A DNA stretch of 64,000 nucleotides from Modicisalibacter luteus DSM 23508 (GTDB taxonomy: Bacteria > Pseudomonadota > Gammaproteobacteria > Pseudomonadales > Halomonadaceae). The stretch covers positions 62,001-126,000 of the forward strand of contig NZ_KB899996.1 of NCBI RefSeq assembly GCF_000378505.1, written 5' to 3'. Below, piece after piece: positions 18,965 through 31,436 of the stretch. A program made the translations under genes and the position numbers. Numbering within the stretch: the first letter of the stretch is position 1; each line of letters starts with the position of its first letter. A model generated the notes under the pieces. It had not been told where the DNA came from. It was given only the letters and a program-made list of their open reading frames with translations, and did not search any database.

Positions 18965-20508
18965 GCGACCCCCGTCGGCAGTGTGGTGATGAGTGTGTCA
19001 GCCGCACTGAACAGGCGCTGCACCTCCAGCATGGCGGCATCGGTAGTGTTGAGCAGCAACTGCGGATACAAGCCAAACAACAGCACCAGGGCAAGCAGGC
19101 CCAACATCATGAAAAATTCGCGCCGGTCGAGCCCGGCAAGCGGGGTATCGTTCTGGGTGGGCCCGAAGTGTACGCGCTGCATCAGCAGTAGCGAGTAGAT
19201 GGCCGCCAGTACCAGCCCGGCGCTGGCGGTCGCCACTACCCATGGCGCCACCGCAAAGCTGCCGAACAGCACCATGAACTCGCCAACGAAATTGGCCGTG
19301 CCCGGCATGCCCAGCGAGGCGGCAACGAAACACAGCGAAAACCCGGGTAAGCTACCCAAGCGTCCCCACAGCCCCCCCATCTCGCGCATGTCACGGGTAT
19401 GCAGTCGCTCGTAGAGCTGGCCGCTTAGGATGAAAAGTCCGGCCGCCGAGAAGGCATGCGCCACCATCAGCATGACCACGCCCTGCAGGGCCAACTCGGT
19501 CCCTGCATAGATGCCAATCAGCACGAAGCCCATGTGCGAGATGCTGGTGTAGGCGATCAGCCGCTTGACGTCGTGCTGACCGCACGCCAGCACCGCTCCG
19601 TAAAAGATGCCTATCAGGCCCAGCGCCATGGCTACCGGAGCGAAGGCCTGCGAGGCCTCGGGAAACAGCGGCAGCGCAAAGCGCAGCATGCCGTAGGCAG
19701 CCGTCTTGAGCAGGATACCCGCCAGATCGACGCTACCCGCGGTCGGTGCCTGGGCATGTGCATCTGGCAGCCAGCCGTGCAGCGGCACCACCGGCAGCTT
19801 GACCGCGAAGGCAATGAAAAAGCCCAACATCAACCACATCGCCAGGCCGTCGGACAGTGGCGTGTTGCGCAAGTCGTCGTAGCTGAAAGAATACTCGCCG
19901 GTATTGGCATGGTGGACGAAAACCAGGCCCAGTATCGCCACCAGCATCAGAAGCCCGCTGGCCTGGGTATAGATGAAGAACTTGGTGGCGGCGGTGATGC
20001 GTGTCTTGCCCTCCGAACCGCTGTGTCCCCACAGCGCAATCAGAAAGTACATCGGCACCAGCATCATTTCCCAGAAGAAGAAGAACAGGAACAGGTCGAT
20101 GGCCAGGAACACACCGACCACCCCGCCGAGGATCCACAGCAGATTGAGATGGAAGAAGCCGACACGGCGCACGATCTCGTTCCAGGAACACAGTACTGCC
20201 AGCACACCGAGAAAGCCGGTCAGGGCGATCAGCACCAGCGACAGGCCATCCAGCGCCAGATGCACCTCGATGCCGAAGCGGGGAATCCACGCCGCCCGCC
20301 ATTCCATCGACCAGCGCGCCGCCTCGCTGGAGGCGGTCGGATCGGGCAGGTGGTACTCGCCCTGAAACCACAGCCCGAGCGTAATCAGCAGCACCAGCCC
20401 CATGGTCCCCAGCGCAATCCAGCGGGGTGCCATCTCGCCCAAGCGCTCCGCCTTCCAGCACAGCAGCCCGCCAATGAAGGGAATCAGAATCAGCCAGACC
20501 AGCGTCAT
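18961..20508 (-). CDS. nuoM: NADH-quinone oxidoreductase subunit M
   Basis: 515 residues, about 14 transmembrane helices; antiporter-like subunit of complex I. The functional Glu in the helix-5 region (FFFWEMMLVPMYFLIALWG) and the Lys in AFAVKLPVVPLHGWLPDAHAQAP are present, as is the YTSISHMGFVLIGIYAGTE motif. Starts 66 nt after nuoL and overlaps nuoN by 4 nt. Length matches E. coli NuoM (509). Confidence 0.96.
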   Translation of the reverse strand: MTLVWLILIPFIGGLLCWKAERLGEMAPRWIALGTMGLVLLITLGLWFQGEYHLPDPTASSEAARWSMEWRAAWIPRFGIEVHLALDGLSLVLIALTGFLGVLAVLCSWNEIVRRVGFFHLNLLWILGGVVGVFLAIDLFLFFFFWEMMLVPMYFLIALWGHSGSEGKTRITAATKFFIYTQASGLLMLVAILGLVFVHHANTGEYSFSYDDLRNTPLSDGLAMWLMLGFFIAFAVKLPVVPLHGWLPDAHAQAPTAGSVDLAGILLKTAAYGMLRFALPLFPEASQAFAPVAMALGLIGIFYGAVLACGQHDVKRLIAYTSISHMGFVLIGIYAGTELALQGVVMLMVAHAFSAAGLFILSGQLYERLHTRDMREMGGLWGRLGSLPGFSLCFVAASLGMPGTANFVGEFMVLFGSFAVAPWVVATASAGLVLAAIYSLLLMQRVHFGPTQNDTPLAGLDRREFFMMLGLLALVLLFGLYPQLLLNTTDAAMLEVQRLFSAADTLITTLPTGVA

Positions 20509-20574
20509 AAATGTCGCATTCCTTGTCGTCTTGTCATCACGGCTCCCCCAGCGGCGTCGGTATGCAGGCCGACG

Positions 20575-22431
20575 CTACGCCCCCAGCGTCAATATCAGCA
20601 GTACCACGGTCGCACCGATCACCATCGAGGTGGCATACCAGCGCAGCCGCCCGGTCTGTGTTCTCGATAGCCCCCGGTGCATTACCCCAGCCAGCCAGGC
20701 GACTCGGCTGCCGGTTCGGTCGATGGGGTCACTGCGCAGCCAACCCACCAGGCCCTGGTACGGACGCACCAAGGTGCGGTCGAAGAAGGCATCGAGCCCC
20801 CAGGCGGTGTACCACAGCGTGCGCAGCCGTGCGCCCCAGCCTTGGGCGACCTGCTCACGCAGCCACGCCCGCCGATACAGGAACAGCCACGCCCCGAGTG
20901 CGATACCCGCCAGGGCAACCCCGGCCGCAACGATCTCGAGCGTGGTGTGCAATGCGCCATGCCCGGTCTCTTCCGCCGCCAGCAACACGCCCTCAAGCGG
21001 CGGAGTAATCCAGGCACCCAGAAATGTCGAGAGGATCGCCAGAACCACCAGCGGCACGCCATGCACCAGGCCGCGGCCAGGCTCGGCATGCCGGGCATTG
21101 TCGCTCTTCATCTCGCCATGGAAGGTGTTGATGATCAGGCGCAGCGTATAGATCGAGGTCAGGAAGGCCCCGATCAGCCCTGCCAGCAGTAACCCGCCTT
21201 GGCCGGCCAGCAGTGTCTGGAAGAGAATCTCGTCCTTGCTGTAGAAGCCGGCAGTAACCAGCGGTAGTGCCGCCAGCGCTGCCCCGCCGACCACGAACCC
21301 GGCGTAGGCCAGCGGCAGTCGCCGCCACAGTCCGCCCAGGCGGCGCATGTCCTGCTCGTGATGGCAGCTGACGATCACTGCCCCGGCGGAGAGGAACAGC
21401 AGCGCCTTGAAGAAGGCATGCGTCATCAGGTGGAAGATGGCGGCATCGAAAGCGCCTGCGCCCAGCGCCAGAAACATGTAGCCGATCTGGCTCATGGTCG
21501 AGTAGGCCAGTACACGCTTGATGTCGGTCTGTGCCAGAGCGGCAAAGCCGGCCAGAAGCAGGGTCAGCGCACCGATCACTCCGGTCAGGTAAAGCACATC
21601 CGGCGCCAGCAGGAACACACCATGCAGCCGGGCGATCAGGTAAACCCCCGCCGTGACCATGGTTGCCGCATGGATCAGTGCGGAGACCGGCGTGGGGCCA
21701 GCCATGGCATCGGCCAGCCAGGTATGCAGCGGCAACTGGGCCGACTTGCCCAGGGCCCCACCCAGCAGCAGCAGGGCCGCCAACTCCACCGTGGCATCGC
21801 CTTCGGCCCACACCTGCGGAGCACGCTGGAGCAGCTCGGAGATATCCAGCGTACCCAGCTCACGAAATAGCAGGAACAGGCCGATAGCCAGGAACACGTC
21901 GCCGATACGCGTGACGATGAACGCCTTGAAGGCGGCCCAGCCGTTGGCCGCGGTCTGGTAGTAGTAGCCGATCAACAGATAACTGCACAGGCCGACCCCC
22001 TCCCAGCCGAGGAACAGCAACAGCAGATTGTCGCCCAGCACCAGCAGGACCATGCTGAACACGAACAGGTTCATGTAGGCATAGAAGCGCGTGATGCCAC
22101 TCTCGCCGTGCATGTACCAGGCCGCGAACAGGTGAATCAGGAAACCTACGCCGGTGATGATGCCAAGCATGGTCAGCGACAGGCCATCCAGCGCCAGGCC
22201 GATAGTGGGCTGGAAATCGCCGACCGAGATCCAAGTCCATAGCGTGACTTCATAGGTGCCCGGCGAGGCCAGGAAGGTCCAGGTCAGCAGTGCCGTGACC
22301 ACGGCGGCCAACCCGACGCTCGATACGCCGACCCAGGCGCTGTCGGCTCGCCCCAGCCGGCCGCGGGACAACGACAGGATCAATGTGCCTGCCAGGGGCA
22401 ACAGAAAGGTCAAGGGCAGAAACAGCGACAT
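20575..22431 (-). CDS. nuoL: NADH-quinone oxidoreductase subunit L
   Basis: 618 residues from the ATG at 22431. That start gives [17 protein letters not shown], the family N-terminus, and has GGAG 6 nt upstream. Alternative ATGs at 22443 and 22446 overlap the nuoK stop but are poorly spaced from a Shine-Dalgarno. It is the largest antiporter-like subunit, with the long lateral helix and C-terminal anchor. Key segments include [47 protein letters not shown] and [15 protein letters not shown]. Proton translocation via conserved Lys/Glu residues is known for the family. Confidence 0.95.
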   Translation of the reverse strand: MSLFLPLTFLLPLAGTLILSLSRGRLGRADSAWVGVSSVGLAAVVTALLTWTFLASPGTYEVTLWTWISVGDFQPTIGLALDGLSLTMLGIITGVGFLIHLFAAWYMHGESGITRFYAYMNLFVFSMVLLVLGDNLLLLFLGWEGVGLCSYLLIGYYYQTAANGWAAFKAFIVTRIGDVFLAIGLFLLFRELGTLDISELLQRAPQVWAEGDATVELAALLLLGGALGKSAQLPLHTWLADAMAGPTPVSALIHAATMVTAGVYLIARLHGVFLLAPDVLYLTGVIGALTLLLAGFAALAQTDIKRVLAYSTMSQIGYMFLALGAGAFDAAIFHLMTHAFFKALLFLSAGAVIVSCHHEQDMRRLGGLWRRLPLAYAGFVVGGAALAALPLVTAGFYSKDEILFQTLLAGQGGLLLAGLIGAFLTSIYTLRLIINTFHGEMKSDNARHAEPGRGLVHGVPLVVLAILSTFLGAWITPPLEGVLLAAEETGHGALHTTLEIVAAGVALAGIALGAWLFLYRRAWLREQVAQGWGARLRTLWYTAWGLDAFFDRTLVRPYQGLVGWLRSDPIDRTGSRVAWLAGVMHRGLSRTQTGRLRWYATSMVIGATVVLLILTLGA

Positions 22432-22442
22432 CGGCGACTCCA

Positions 22443-22751
22443 TCATCCTTGCATCCGGCTGGCGGCATCGGTATCCAGGGTCTTGAAGCGGTGATAAAGC
22501 TGGATCAGGAGTGCCAGGCCCACACTGGCTTCGGCTGCCGCCAGGGTGATCACCAGCAGGAACATCGCCTGCCCCTCGGGCTGACCCCAGGCCGTGCCGG
22601 CGACGATGAAGGCCAGCCCCGCCGCATTGAGCATGATTTCCAGGCTCATCAGCACGAACACCATGTTGCGGCGGACCATCAGCCCCACCAGCCCCAGCGC
22701 AAAGAGGATCGACGCCAGGATCAAGCCATGTTCCATTGGAATGCCGCTCAT
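22443..22751 (-). CDS. nuoK: NADH-quinone oxidoreductase subunit K
   Basis: 102 residues from the ATG at 22751, which overlaps the nuoJ stop by 4 nt (ATGA); the start [13 protein letters not shown] aligns with E. coli NuoK. Three transmembrane helices carry the two membrane glutamates needed for proton transfer, in [15 protein letters not shown] and [15 protein letters not shown]. Length is normal for the family (~100). Confidence 0.95.
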   Translation of the reverse strand: MSGIPMEHGLILASILFALGLVGLMVRRNMVFVLMSLEIMLNAAGLAFIVAGTAWGQPEGQAMFLLVITLAAAEASVGLALLIQLYHRFKTLDTDAASRMQG

Positions 22752-23287
22752 GCCCCCTCCTTTCCGCTCGAATCCCGCCCTGACGCTTGACGTGGCGCCG
22801 CCAGCCGCCCCACATGGGACGCTGTGACCAGCGCCGCCAGCAGCAGCATCGCCCCCAGTTCCACAATCAGCAGCCACGGGCCAAACAACGTTACCCCAAC
22901 TGCCTTGGCGGTCAGCGTCTCACCGGCGATCACCATGCCGATGTCGCCCTGCCACAACGTGACGACCAGCGTCACCAGCAGCACCGCGGCCAGCACCGCC
23001 GGCCCCCGCCAGGTCCCGGGGCTCAGCCAGGCCTTTTCCTGTTCGACCGCAGCTTCGCCGAGGTTGAGCATCATCACCACGAACACGAACAGCACCATGA
23101 TCGCCCCGGCATAGACGATGATCTCCAACGCCCCGGCAAATGGCGCGCCCAGAGAGAAGAACACCATCGCCACGGCGATCAACGAGACAATGAGATACAG
23201 CAGCGCATGCACCGGATTGGGGCTGATGATTACCCCCAGGGTTGCCAGCACTGCTACCAGGCCACTCAAGTAAAAAGCGAATTCCAT
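22748..23287 (-). CDS. nuoJ: NADH-quinone oxidoreductase subunit J
   Basis: 179 residues with five predicted transmembrane helices. The conserved helix-3 segment [18 protein letters not shown], which forms the pi-bulge near the quinone-linked proton path in complex I, is intact. It begins 82 nt after nuoI, one of the larger gaps inside this operon, and overlaps nuoK by 4 nt. Confidence 0.95.
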   Translation of the reverse strand: MEFAFYLSGLVAVLATLGVIISPNPVHALLYLIVSLIAVAMVFFSLGAPFAGALEIIVYAGAIMVLFVFVVMMLNLGEAAVEQEKAWLSPGTWRGPAVLAAVLLVTLVVTLWQGDIGMVIAGETLTAKAVGVTLFGPWLLIVELGAMLLLAALVTASHVGRLAAPRQASGRDSSGKEGA

Positions 23288-23369
23288 TCCCTATCCCCTT
23301 GCCAACCTGCTAACGATCACCTGCCGCGCAACAGCGGTTGCCGGGACGCCGAGCCCGCGCAGGCTTCAT

Positions 23370-23909
23370 TCATGGGAGCAGGGTCTTGACGTCGATCGGC
23401 GCTTCTTCATTCTGCGCCCGCCCCTTGTCCTTACCGGCGATCGCCAGCCCGGCCACCTTGTAGAAGTGGTAGTCGTGATCCTTGCCGGGCCCGTTGATCA
23501 GCAGGTCCTCCTTTTCGTAGACCAGCTCCTGACGACGGTACTCGCTCATCTCGAAGTCAGGCGTCAACTGGATCGCCGAGGTCGGGCAGGCCTCCTCGCA
23601 CATGCCACAGAAGATGCAGCGCGAGAAGTTGATGCGGAAGAACTCGGGATACCAGCGGCCATCGTCCTTCTCGCCCTTCTGCAGCGAGATGCAGGCCACC
23701 GGACAGGCAACGGCGCAGAGGTTGCAGGCCACGCAGCGCTCTTCGCCGTCGGGGTCGCGGGTCAGTACGATGCGCCCGCGATAGCGTGGCGGTAGCGGCA
23801 CCGGCTCGTCGGGGTAGTTATGTGTCTCGCGCTTGCGGAAGCTGTGCATGAAGACCATGCCCAGTGTACGTAGCTGCGACCAGGTGCCCTTGATCAGCCA
23901 CATGAACAT
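23370..23909 (-). CDS. nuoI: NADH-quinone oxidoreductase subunit I (two 4Fe-4S clusters)
   Basis: 179 residues from the ATG at 23909, with AAGGAG 6 nt upstream; an in-frame ATG at 23933 would add 8 residues without a ribosome binding site. Two ferredoxin-type motifs, [12 protein letters not shown] and [12 protein letters not shown], bind clusters N6a and N6b, which pass electrons to N2 in NuoB. The segment [19 protein letters not shown] is typical of the family. A short helix at the N-terminus packs on the membrane arm. Confidence 0.96.
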   Translation of the reverse strand: MFMWLIKGTWSQLRTLGMVFMHSFRKRETHNYPDEPVPLPPRYRGRIVLTRDPDGEERCVACNLCAVACPVACISLQKGEKDDGRWYPEFFRINFSRCIFCGMCEEACPTSAIQLTPDFEMSEYRRQELVYEKEDLLINGPGKDHDYHFYKVAGLAIAGKDKGRAQNEEAPIDVKTLLP

Positions 23910-23934
23910 ACGTGACTCCTTACGTTCGAACATG

Positions 23935-24915
23935 TCATTGCGGGGAGACGAGCAGAATCACCGCTCCCGTCACCAACAAGTTGACCAGCGTCAGCGGCAG
24001 ACAGACCTTCCAGCCGAAGCTCATCACCCGGTCATAGCGCGGCCTGGGCAGCGCGGCACGCAGCAGGACGAACAACACCAGAAAGAATCCTGTCTTGAGC
24101 GCAAACCACACGATGGGCGGCAGCAGCGGCCCATGCCAACCACCGAAGAACAGCGTGACGATCAGCGCCGAGACCAGCACCATGCCGACGTATTCACCAA
24201 TGAAGAACATGCCGAACTTCATGCTCGAGTACTCGACGTGATAACCATCGGCCAGTTCCTGTTCGGCCTCGGGCTGGTCGAAAGGCGCTCGGTGAGTCAC
24301 GGCCACGCCTGCAAGCAGGAAGGTGCAAAAACCGAAAAATTGCGGGATGACGAACCAGATCCCTTCCTGGGCATCGACGATTTCGCGCATGTTGAAGCTG
24401 CCGGCCATGGCCACCACCCCCATCAATGCCAGGCCCATGAAGACTTCGTAGGACAATGTCTGTGCGGAGGCGCGCATGGCGCCGATCAGGGCGTACTTAT
24501 TGCCGCTAGACCAGCCGCCGAACAGCACCGCATAAACGTTGATGCCGGCCATGGCCAGGAAGAACAGTAGCCCGATGTGCAGATCCGCCACCCCCCAGCC
24601 GGGGGTGATGGGAATGATCATGAACGATAGCAACAGCGAGGCCATGGCAATGGCCGGCGCCAGCACGAACAGCGTGCGATCGGCGAACGGCGGTATCCAG
24701 TCCTCCTTGAAGAAGATCTTGAGCATGTCGGCGACCAGCTGCAGCGAACCGAACGGGCCAACGCGGTTGGGACCATAGCGGTCCTGCCACAGCCCCAGCA
24801 ACCGGCGCTCGACCACAGTCATAACCGCGCCCAGCAGCACTGCCCCGAGGAGGATGACCAGTGCCTGCAACATGGCGATGAATGCGGCCTCGACTGTCGG
24901 CGTCCACCAGCTCAT
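23935..24915 (-). CDS. nuoH: NADH-quinone oxidoreductase subunit H
   Basis: 326 residues and eight predicted transmembrane helices. It forms much of the quinone-binding chamber with NuoB and NuoD. The conserved cytoplasmic loop [16 protein letters not shown] and the acidic segment [19 protein letters not shown], implicated in quinone-coupled proton uptake, are intact. The ATG overlaps the nuoG stop by 4 nt. Confidence 0.96.
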   Translation of the reverse strand: MSWWTPTVEAAFIAMLQALVILLGAVLLGAVMTVVERRLLGLWQDRYGPNRVGPFGSLQLVADMLKIFFKEDWIPPFADRTLFVLAPAIAMASLLLSFMIIPITPGWGVADLHIGLLFFLAMAGINVYAVLFGGWSSGNKYALIGAMRASAQTLSYEVFMGLALMGVVAMAGSFNMREIVDAQEGIWFVIPQFFGFCTFLLAGVAVTHRAPFDQPEAEQELADGYHVEYSSMKFGMFFIGEYVGMVLVSALIVTLFFGGWHGPLLPPIVWFALKTGFFLVLFVLLRAALPRPRYDRVMSFGWKVCLPLTLVNLLVTGAVILLVSPQ

Positions 24916-27701
24916 GGGCGATCCTCCTCGTGATCGGCGCGGGATGACGGGCTGACATCGGCCCCATCGCCGGCATCATCTGCGCCTGCAGCACACAACC
25001 GGCCCCACGCGCCCGTGACCATGTCCGCCGAGACACCTGCCGGCAGGCCAACCAGGCCGGCCGGAAAGCCCTCGGAGGAGTGGAGTGGCAGTATCACTCG
25101 CCCCGTCTCGGTCTCGAGGGAAACACGCTCACCCTCGGCAAGCCCCAGTCGCTGTGCGTCCTCTGCGGCCAGCATGATGGCCGGTGCCGCTGCACGTGCT
25201 TCGATCGGCGCGGCACGCAGCGACGTCTCCTCACCTCCGAACAGCCGCGGCAGGACGATCACCTGCCAGGCATTCTCACGTCGCGTAAAGCCGGGAGGAA
25301 TCTCGTCCGCGTAGGAGTAGTCACCGGGCTGAGGCTCCAGCAGGCGCACCCCGGGGTCACCGGCGCGCAAGTGACCACCGACCTCATCGGTGAACTTGTT
25401 CCAGGCCTGCGGTGAGTTCCAGCCCGGCGCCCAGGCGAAGGCCACTTCCTGGCGTGGACGGTGGAAGCCGCTATAGCCCTCCATCGAGAAGTTGAACGGC
25501 GAGTCGGGATCCTGCGATGCCCGCGGCTCGTTGACGTCCAGGTTGGCGCGCATCGCCGTGCGACCACTGTAGCGGTGGGGCTCGCGGGCCAGCTTGAGCC
25601 CCTCGACCCGGTAGTCGGCATGTGGAGAGGCCTTGACGATGCCGGCCAGTGCCGGGTGGCGATCGGCACACGAACGGGTCACCTCGTCGAGGGTGACCTC
25701 TGCGCCGCTGCGTCCCTCAAGCCCCGACTTTAGAACATGCAGCCAGCGCCAGCTCTCGTGAATGCGCGTCTCGGGACGGATGTAACGAGGGTCGAAGACC
25801 TGGAAGAAGCGTTGCGCGCGCCCCTCGAGACTGACCAGCGTGCCGTCGCCTTCGGCGAACGTCGCCGCCGGTAGCCCGAGGTGGGCATGTTCCCAGGTCG
25901 CCGTGCGCTGATGGTCGAGCACGATGACGGTATCGGCTGCGTCCAGGGCGGACTCGATGCTGCCTCGTGGCAAGCGCTGATAAAGGTCGTTTTCGAGGAT
26001 GATGACCGCATCGGCATGCTCCTCCTCGAGTTCGTGCAGTGCCCATTCCAGCGATTCGCCGCCGAGCAACGAAACGCCGGTACTGTTGGCCTCGCGGCGC
26101 ACCAGTGTCAGACCAGCCTGCCTGGTGCGCCGGGCAAGAGCCCGGGCCACGCTGCCGGCGGCCTCGATGATGGCCTTCGAGCCCAGCGAGCCACCACTGA
26201 CAATCAATGGCCGTTTGGCAGCAAGTAACGCGGTTGCGATGCGCCCGGCCTCGTCACGCATGGCCGGGTCGAGGCCTTCGACAACCGGCGCCGTATCGTC
26301 GATGGCATGAGCGACGGCAAAACCGAGCCGGGCGATGTCATCCGGCGCCAGCGTCCAGGTTGCCTCGCCGATGGCATCAAGCCCGGTCGTCGTGGGATAG
26401 GCGCTGAACAGCGGATAGAACGAATCCTGGCCCAGCGTCTTGACTGCCTCGGCATTCCAGTCAGGAATGCCGCGCTGCTCGGCGAGCGCATCGCGGCGCC
26501 CCAGCACCGCCTGGCGCACCGCCAGTCCCAGGCGTGCGGCGCTCTGGATCAGGTCCTCGCCCAACACCAGCACCGCGTCGTGCGACTCCACCTCGCGCAG
26601 CGTCGGGGTGGCTACACCACTCTCACGATTGAGGCGATTCATGGCGTCCAGGCAGGCCAGCTCGTTAGCCGCAATGCCAGTCGAAAAATTGCCTTCACCG
26701 ACCAGCTCGCGCAGTTGGTGGTTGCTTTCCAGGCTGGCGCGTGGCGAACCGATGCCGATCACGCGCTGAGCGGTACGTAACTGATCGGCGGCACGCTCGA
26801 GTGCCGCATCGACCTCGAGCGGGACCGGCTCATGCCCGTTCTCGTCACGCCATTCAGGGCGCCGAGGCCGATCGCTGCGGTTGACGTAACCGTAGCCGAA
26901 ACGGCCACGATCACACAGGAAGAAGCGATTGACCTCGCCATGGTAGCGATTCTCGATGCGCCGGATGTCGCCGTAACGCTCGCCGGGACTGATGTTGCAG
27001 CCCACCGAACACTGGTGGCAGATACTGGGAGCGAACTGCAAGTCCCACTTTCGCGTATAGCGCTCGGAGTGGGTCTGATCAGTGAACACACCGGTAGGAC
27101 ACACCTCGGTCAGGTTGCCGGCAAACTCGCTTTCCAGCACGCCTTCCTGGTGGCGTCCGAAATAGATGTTGTCGTGAGCGCCAAAGGCACCGAGATCGCC
27201 GCCGCCGGCATAGTCTCGATAGAAACGCACGCAGCGATAGCAGGTGATACAGCGGTTCATCTCGTGGGCGATGAACGGGCCGAGATACTGGTTGCGGTGG
27301 GTACGCTTGCGAAAGCGGTAGCGACGCCGGTCATGGCCCGTCATCACGGTCATGTCCTGCAGGTGGCAATGGCCGCCCTCCTCGCATACCGGGCAATCGT
27401 GGGGATGATTGATCATCAGCCACTCGATGACGCTCTCTCGGAAGTCACGAGCTTCGTCGTCATCGATAGAGATATAAGTGCCGTCCTTGGCCGGCGCCAT
27501 GCACGACATTACCAGCATGCCCTTGGTGTCGTCGGCGTCCTTGTATTGCTTGACCGCGCACTGGCGGCAGGCGCCCACGCTGCCCATGGCCGGATGCCAG
27601 CAGAAGTAAGGAATATCGAGCCCCAGCGACAGGCAGGCCTGGAGCAGGTTGTCCGAGCCATCGACCTCATAGGCCTTGCCATCCACATGAATCGTCGCCA
27701 T
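24912..27701 (-). CDS. nuoG: NADH-quinone oxidoreductase subunit G
   Basis: 929 residues from the ATG at 27701 (GGAGA upstream; [18 protein letters not shown] is the family start). An N-terminal 2Fe-2S ferredoxin domain ([18 protein letters not shown]) is followed by the His-ligated N5 motif ([19 protein letters not shown]) and the N4 cysteines ([10 protein letters not shown] and TEVCPTG). The extra N7 cluster motif CHQCSVGC with a fourth Cys in [15 protein letters not shown] is present, as in E. coli. The rest is a molybdopterin-oxidoreductase-like domain without cofactor. Slightly longer than E. coli NuoG (908). Confidence 0.95.
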   Translation of the reverse strand: MATIHVDGKAYEVDGSDNLLQACLSLGLDIPYFCWHPAMGSVGACRQCAVKQYKDADDTKGMLVMSCMAPAKDGTYISIDDDEARDFRESVIEWLMINHPHDCPVCEEGGHCHLQDMTVMTGHDRRRYRFRKRTHRNQYLGPFIAHEMNRCITCYRCVRFYRDYAGGGDLGAFGAHDNIYFGRHQEGVLESEFAGNLTEVCPTGVFTDQTHSERYTRKWDLQFAPSICHQCSVGCNISPGERYGDIRRIENRYHGEVNRFFLCDRGRFGYGYVNRSDRPRRPEWRDENGHEPVPLEVDAALERAADQLRTAQRVIGIGSPRASLESNHQLRELVGEGNFSTGIAANELACLDAMNRLNRESGVATPTLREVESHDAVLVLGEDLIQSAARLGLAVRQAVLGRRDALAEQRGIPDWNAEAVKTLGQDSFYPLFSAYPTTTGLDAIGEATWTLAPDDIARLGFAVAHAIDDTAPVVEGLDPAMRDEAGRIATALLAAKRPLIVSGGSLGSKAIIEAAGSVARALARRTRQAGLTLVRREANSTGVSLLGGESLEWALHELEEEHADAVIILENDLYQRLPRGSIESALDAADTVIVLDHQRTATWEHAHLGLPAATFAEGDGTLVSLEGRAQRFFQVFDPRYIRPETRIHESWRWLHVLKSGLEGRSGAEVTLDEVTRSCADRHPALAGIVKASPHADYRVEGLKLAREPHRYSGRTAMRANLDVNEPRASQDPDSPFNFSMEGYSGFHRPRQEVAFAWAPGWNSPQAWNKFTDEVGGHLRAGDPGVRLLEPQPGDYSYADEIPPGFTRRENAWQVIVLPRLFGGEETSLRAAPIEARAAAPAIMLAAEDAQRLGLAEGERVSLETETGRVILPLHSSEGFPAGLVGLPAGVSADMVTGAWGRLCAAGADDAGDGADVSPSSRADHEEDRP

Positions 27702-27729
27702 TACTGCGTCTCCCCTGCGCCTGCCAGCG

Positions 27730-29100
27730 TCATACTTCCCCCACCGGTATTGGATCCTCGTGGGCGGCCCGTGGCCGATGCGAGATGCCGCGCTCGAACT
27801 CGTCCCGGAAATGCTTGAGCCCCGATTGCAACGGCATCGCCGCGCCGGGCGCATGGGCACAGAATGTCTTGCCTGGCCCCAGCTTGACGGCAAGATCCTC
27901 GAGTAGCTCGATATCGCCCTGCTCACCCTCGCCGCGCTCGATCGACTGAAGGATCTTGACCACCCACGGCAGGCCGTCGCGGCACGGCGTGCACCAGCCA
28001 CACGACTCGCGGGAGAAGAATTGCTCCAGATTGCGCAGCAGCGATACCACGCTCTGCTCCTCGGTAACCACGGTCAGCAGTCCGGTACCCATGCGGCTGC
28101 CGTACTGGCCGACGGTATCGAAATCGAGCGCCAGCTCGAGGTGCTCAGGCAGCAGGAACCCCGTGCTGCCGCCGCCCGGCAGCCAAGTCTTTAGTGCCTT
28201 GCCATCACGTATGCCTCCGGCCAGATCGATCAGCTCCTGGCCAGTGGTGCCAATCGGCAACTCCCAGAGGCCGGGAGTGTTGACCCGTCCCGACACGCCA
28301 TAGAGCTTGGTGCCGCCGTCGTCGCTGCGCCCACCGGACAAGCCTTGGTACCATTCGACGCCATGGCGCAGGATGGCCGGCACGTTGCATAGCGTCTCGA
28401 CGTTGTTGACCACGGTGGGCTTGCCCCAGGCCCCGGACTGACCGGGAAACGGCGGTTTGGCGCGCGGATTGGCGCGACTGCCTTCCAGCGAACTGATCAG
28501 CGCCGTCTCTTCGCCGCAGATATAACGCCCGGCGCCGGTGTGCAGGGCGATATCGAAATCGAAGCCGCTGCCGGCGATATCGTTACCCAGCCAGCCGGCG
28601 GCGCGGGCTTCCTCCAGCGCCCGGCTCAAGGCGCGTGCAGCTTCGACATACTCCCCACGCAGGAAAATGTAGCCGTAGCGCGAGTTATTGGCGTAACCGC
28701 CGAGAATCATGCCTTCGATAAGCAGGTGCGGCTGCTGTTCGAGCAACAGGCGGTCCTTGAAGGTGCCCGGCTCCATCTCATCGGCGTTGCACACCAGATA
28801 GCCGCGCGGGATGCCTTCGCCCTTCATGGTCAGGCTCCACTTCATGCCGGCCGAGAAACCGGCGCCGCCGCGGCCACGTACGTTGGCCTCCTTGACCTGT
28901 TCGATCACCTCATCGGGCGACTGCTTGCCGAGCACCTCGCGCACGGCAACGTAACCATCTTTGTCGAGATACTCGTCGAGCCCGATCAGGCGGTTGTCGT
29001 CGTGCAGCCGCCAGGTCAGCGGGTGCGTCTCGGCACGCCGCTCGGTGGCCGGCTGGCGTAACTGACAGCGATAACGAAGCGAAGAGCGACTTGCCGTCAT
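27730..29100 (-). CDS. nuoF: NADH-quinone oxidoreductase subunit F (FMN and NADH site)
   Basis: 456 residues from the ATG at 29100, which overlaps the nuoE stop by 4 nt. The FMN/NADH glycine-rich loop is [14 protein letters not shown]. The N3 4Fe-4S ligands are [12 protein letters not shown] plus a later Cys in [11 protein letters not shown]. This is the site of hydride transfer from NADH to FMN and the entry point of electrons into complex I. Length is normal (E. coli 445). Confidence 0.95.
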   Translation of the reverse strand: MTASRSSLRYRCQLRQPATERRAETHPLTWRLHDDNRLIGLDEYLDKDGYVAVREVLGKQSPDEVIEQVKEANVRGRGGAGFSAGMKWSLTMKGEGIPRGYLVCNADEMEPGTFKDRLLLEQQPHLLIEGMILGGYANNSRYGYIFLRGEYVEAARALSRALEEARAAGWLGNDIAGSGFDFDIALHTGAGRYICGEETALISSLEGSRANPRAKPPFPGQSGAWGKPTVVNNVETLCNVPAILRHGVEWYQGLSGGRSDDGGTKLYGVSGRVNTPGLWELPIGTTGQELIDLAGGIRDGKALKTWLPGGGSTGFLLPEHLELALDFDTVGQYGSRMGTGLLTVVTEEQSVVSLLRNLEQFFSRESCGWCTPCRDGLPWVVKILQSIERGEGEQGDIELLEDLAVKLGPGKTFCAHAPGAAMPLQSGLKHFRDEFERGISHRPRAAHEDPIPVGEV

Positions 29101-29615
29101 GCATAGGCCTCCAGCAGCTCGGCCACGTCGTCCGGATTGACGGGGCCATAGGTATCGTCGTCGATCATCAGCGCCGGACCGCGATCGCAGGCGCCCAGGC
29201 AGCACACCGGCAGCAGTGTGAAGCGACCGTCCGGTGTGGTCTGGCCGAAGCAAATGCCGAGCGTCTCAGAGAGGGAGGCATACAGCGACTCGTAGTCGGT
29301 GAGAAAGCACGAACTGCTATCGCAGACCAGGATCACATGGCGCCCCACCGGCTGACGGAAGATCAGGCTATAGAAGGTGGCCACTCCCTCGACATCGGCC
29401 GCGCCGACGCCCAGCACCTCGGCAATTGCCGGGATCGCCCCGTCGGGGACCCAACCGTGGCGACGCTGGACGATCTTTAGTGCCTCGATGCAGGCCGCCT
29501 GCGGCTGCTCGTAATGGCCGAGTTCATGCACGATGGCACGGCGGTCCTCGTCGTGCAGGATGAAGGCATCGGTGGCGATGCGAGCGTCGGTACGGGAAGC
29601 GGCGGTCGAATTCAT
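29097..29615 (-). CDS. nuoE: NADH-quinone oxidoreductase subunit E (2Fe-2S, thioredoxin-like)
   Basis: 172 residues. A helical N-terminal domain leads to a thioredoxin-like domain with the N1a 2Fe-2S ligands: first pair in VCDSSSCFL and second pair in [13 protein letters not shown]. Family segment [17 protein letters not shown] is present. It lies 2 nt after nuoCD and overlaps nuoF by 4 nt. Confidence 0.95.
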   Translation of the reverse strand: MNSTAASRTDARIATDAFILHDEDRRAIVHELGHYEQPQAACIEALKIVQRRHGWVPDGAIPAIAEVLGVGAADVEGVATFYSLIFRQPVGRHVILVCDSSSCFLTDYESLYASLSETLGICFGQTTPDGRFTLLPVCCLGACDRGPALMIDDDTYGPVNPDDVAELLEAYA

Positions 29616-29617
29616 GT

Positions 29618-31399
29618 TCAGCGGTCCACGTCGGCCATGACGAAATCGATACTACCCAGATGTGCGATCAGATCCGGCACGAAGCCACCGCGCATCACCG
29701 CCGGAATCTGCTGCAGATGCGGAAAACTCGGCGTACGGATACGCGTGCGATAGCTCATGGTGTTGCCGTCACTGGTCAAGTAATAGCTATTGATGCCCTT
29801 GGTGGCTTCAATCATCTGCTGAGACTCGTTGGGCTTGAGCACCGGCCCCCACGATACCTGCAGGAAATGGGTGATCAGCGTCTCGATGTGCTGCAACATC
29901 TTGTCGCGCGGTGGCGGCGTGGTCAGTGGATGATCGGCCTTGTAGTCACCGGCCGGCATGTGGTCGATGCACTGCTGGATGATGCGCAGACTCTGGCGCA
30001 TCTCCTCGATACGCACCTGGCCACGATCGAAGGCATCGCCGTTGCCCCCCAGCGGCACCTCGAAGTCGAAATTCTCGTAGCCCGAGTAGGGGCGCTTCTT
30101 GCGCAGGTCGTAATTGCACCCGGTGGCGCGCAGGTTCGGGCCAGTGACGCCCCATTCCAGCGCCTCCTGCGTGGAGTAGGCAGCCACATTACGGGTACGC
30201 TCACGGACGATGGAGTTCTCCATCATTGCCCGTTCGTATTCATGCAACCGCTTGGGCATCCAGTCGACGAAGCCCTGCATCAGGCGATCCCACCCCTTGG
30301 GCAGGTCCTGAGCCACACCGCCGATACGAAACCACGCCGGGTGCATGCGAAAGCCGGTGATCGCCTCGATCACTTCATAGGATTTCTGACGGTCGGAGAA
30401 GCTGTAGAACACCGGCGACATGGCACCCAGATCCTGCAGGTAGGTGCCGAGGAACAGCAGGTGACTGCTGATGCGGAACAGCTCGGCCATCATTACGCGG
30501 ATGGTGCGGGCGCGGTCGGTGACGGTGATCCCGGCAAGCTTCTCTACCGCCAGGATGTAAGGCAGGTTGTTCATCACCCCGCCGGTGTAGTCGACGCGGT
30601 CGGTGTAAGGAATGTAGCTGTGCCAGGACTGACGTTCGCCCATCTTCTCGGCACCGCGATGGTGATAACCGATGTCGGGTACGCAGTCGACGATCTCCTC
30701 GCCCTCGAGTTGCAGCACGATGCGGAACGCCCCATGGGCAGAGGGATGATTGGGCCCGAGATTGAGGAACATGAATTCACTGTTCTCGTTCCCGCGGCGC
30801 ATGCCCCAGGCCTCGGGGTCGAACTTGAGCGCCGCCTGCTCCTTGTCCTGCCCCTCCACAGTCAGCGTATAAGGGTCGAACTCGGTGGCTCGCGCAGAGT
30901 GGTCCTTGCGCAGCGGATGGCCGATCCAGGTCGGCGGCATCAGAATCCGGGTGAGGTGCGGGTGGCCATGGAAGACCACTCCGAACATGTCCCATACCTC
31001 ACGTTCGTACCAATTGGCATTGGGATAAAGCGAGACGATGCTGGGCATTTCCAGGTCGGACTCGGCAAGGGCCACCTTGAGCATGATGTCGCGATTCCGC
31101 GAAACCGACAGCAACTGGTAGAACACCGTAAAATCCGAATCCGGCAGCCCCTGCCGGTTCCCGCGCAGACGTTCGTCGTTGGCGGAGAGGTCGAACAGCA
31201 TCTCGAACGGCTCGGGCATGCCGCGCAGGAAGGAGAGCATCTCGACCAGCGCCTCGCGAGCGACCCACAACACCGGCATGCCGATCAGGGTGGCCTGCTC
31301 GACGAAGGCGTGCTCGCCGAAGCGCTGCATCAGGGCAACGACGACCGGATCGGCCTGCGCTTCGTTCGCGGTCGTGTCATGAGGGGTGGCGACGTTCAT
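29618..31399 (-). CDS. nuoC: NADH-quinone oxidoreductase fused subunit C/D
   Basis: 593 residues, a natural fusion of NuoC (about residues 1-180) and NuoD (about 210-593), as in E. coli and many gammaproteobacteria. The NuoC part has the family motif [28 protein letters not shown]. The NuoD part has [14 protein letters not shown], with the His that contacts quinone, and [14 protein letters not shown]. The C-terminus [11 protein letters not shown] is typical. It links the hydrophilic arm to the quinone site. The protein is commonly written NuoCD. Confidence 0.95.
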   Translation of the reverse strand: MNVATPHDTTANEAQADPVVVALMQRFGEHAFVEQATLIGMPVLWVAREALVEMLSFLRGMPEPFEMLFDLSANDERLRGNRQGLPDSDFTVFYQLLSVSRNRDIMLKVALAESDLEMPSIVSLYPNANWYEREVWDMFGVVFHGHPHLTRILMPPTWIGHPLRKDHSARATEFDPYTLTVEGQDKEQAALKFDPEAWGMRRGNENSEFMFLNLGPNHPSAHGAFRIVLQLEGEEIVDCVPDIGYHHRGAEKMGERQSWHSYIPYTDRVDYTGGVMNNLPYILAVEKLAGITVTDRARTIRVMMAELFRISSHLLFLGTYLQDLGAMSPVFYSFSDRQKSYEVIEAITGFRMHPAWFRIGGVAQDLPKGWDRLMQGFVDWMPKRLHEYERAMMENSIVRERTRNVAAYSTQEALEWGVTGPNLRATGCNYDLRKKRPYSGYENFDFEVPLGGNGDAFDRGQVRIEEMRQSLRIIQQCIDHMPAGDYKADHPLTTPPPRDKMLQHIETLITHFLQVSWGPVLKPNESQQMIEATKGINSYYLTSDGNTMSYRTRIRTPSFPHLQQIPAVMRGGFVPDLIAHLGSIDFVMADVDR

Positions 31400-31436
31400 G
31401 TCTCGGGCAGCTCTCCCTGCTCAATCGTACAATGCG

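Noticed and set aside
22444-22866. N-terminal extension of the nuoL frame
   Set aside because: It lies within nuoK and nuoJ in another frame; the start at 22431 has a spaced GGAG and the family N-terminus.
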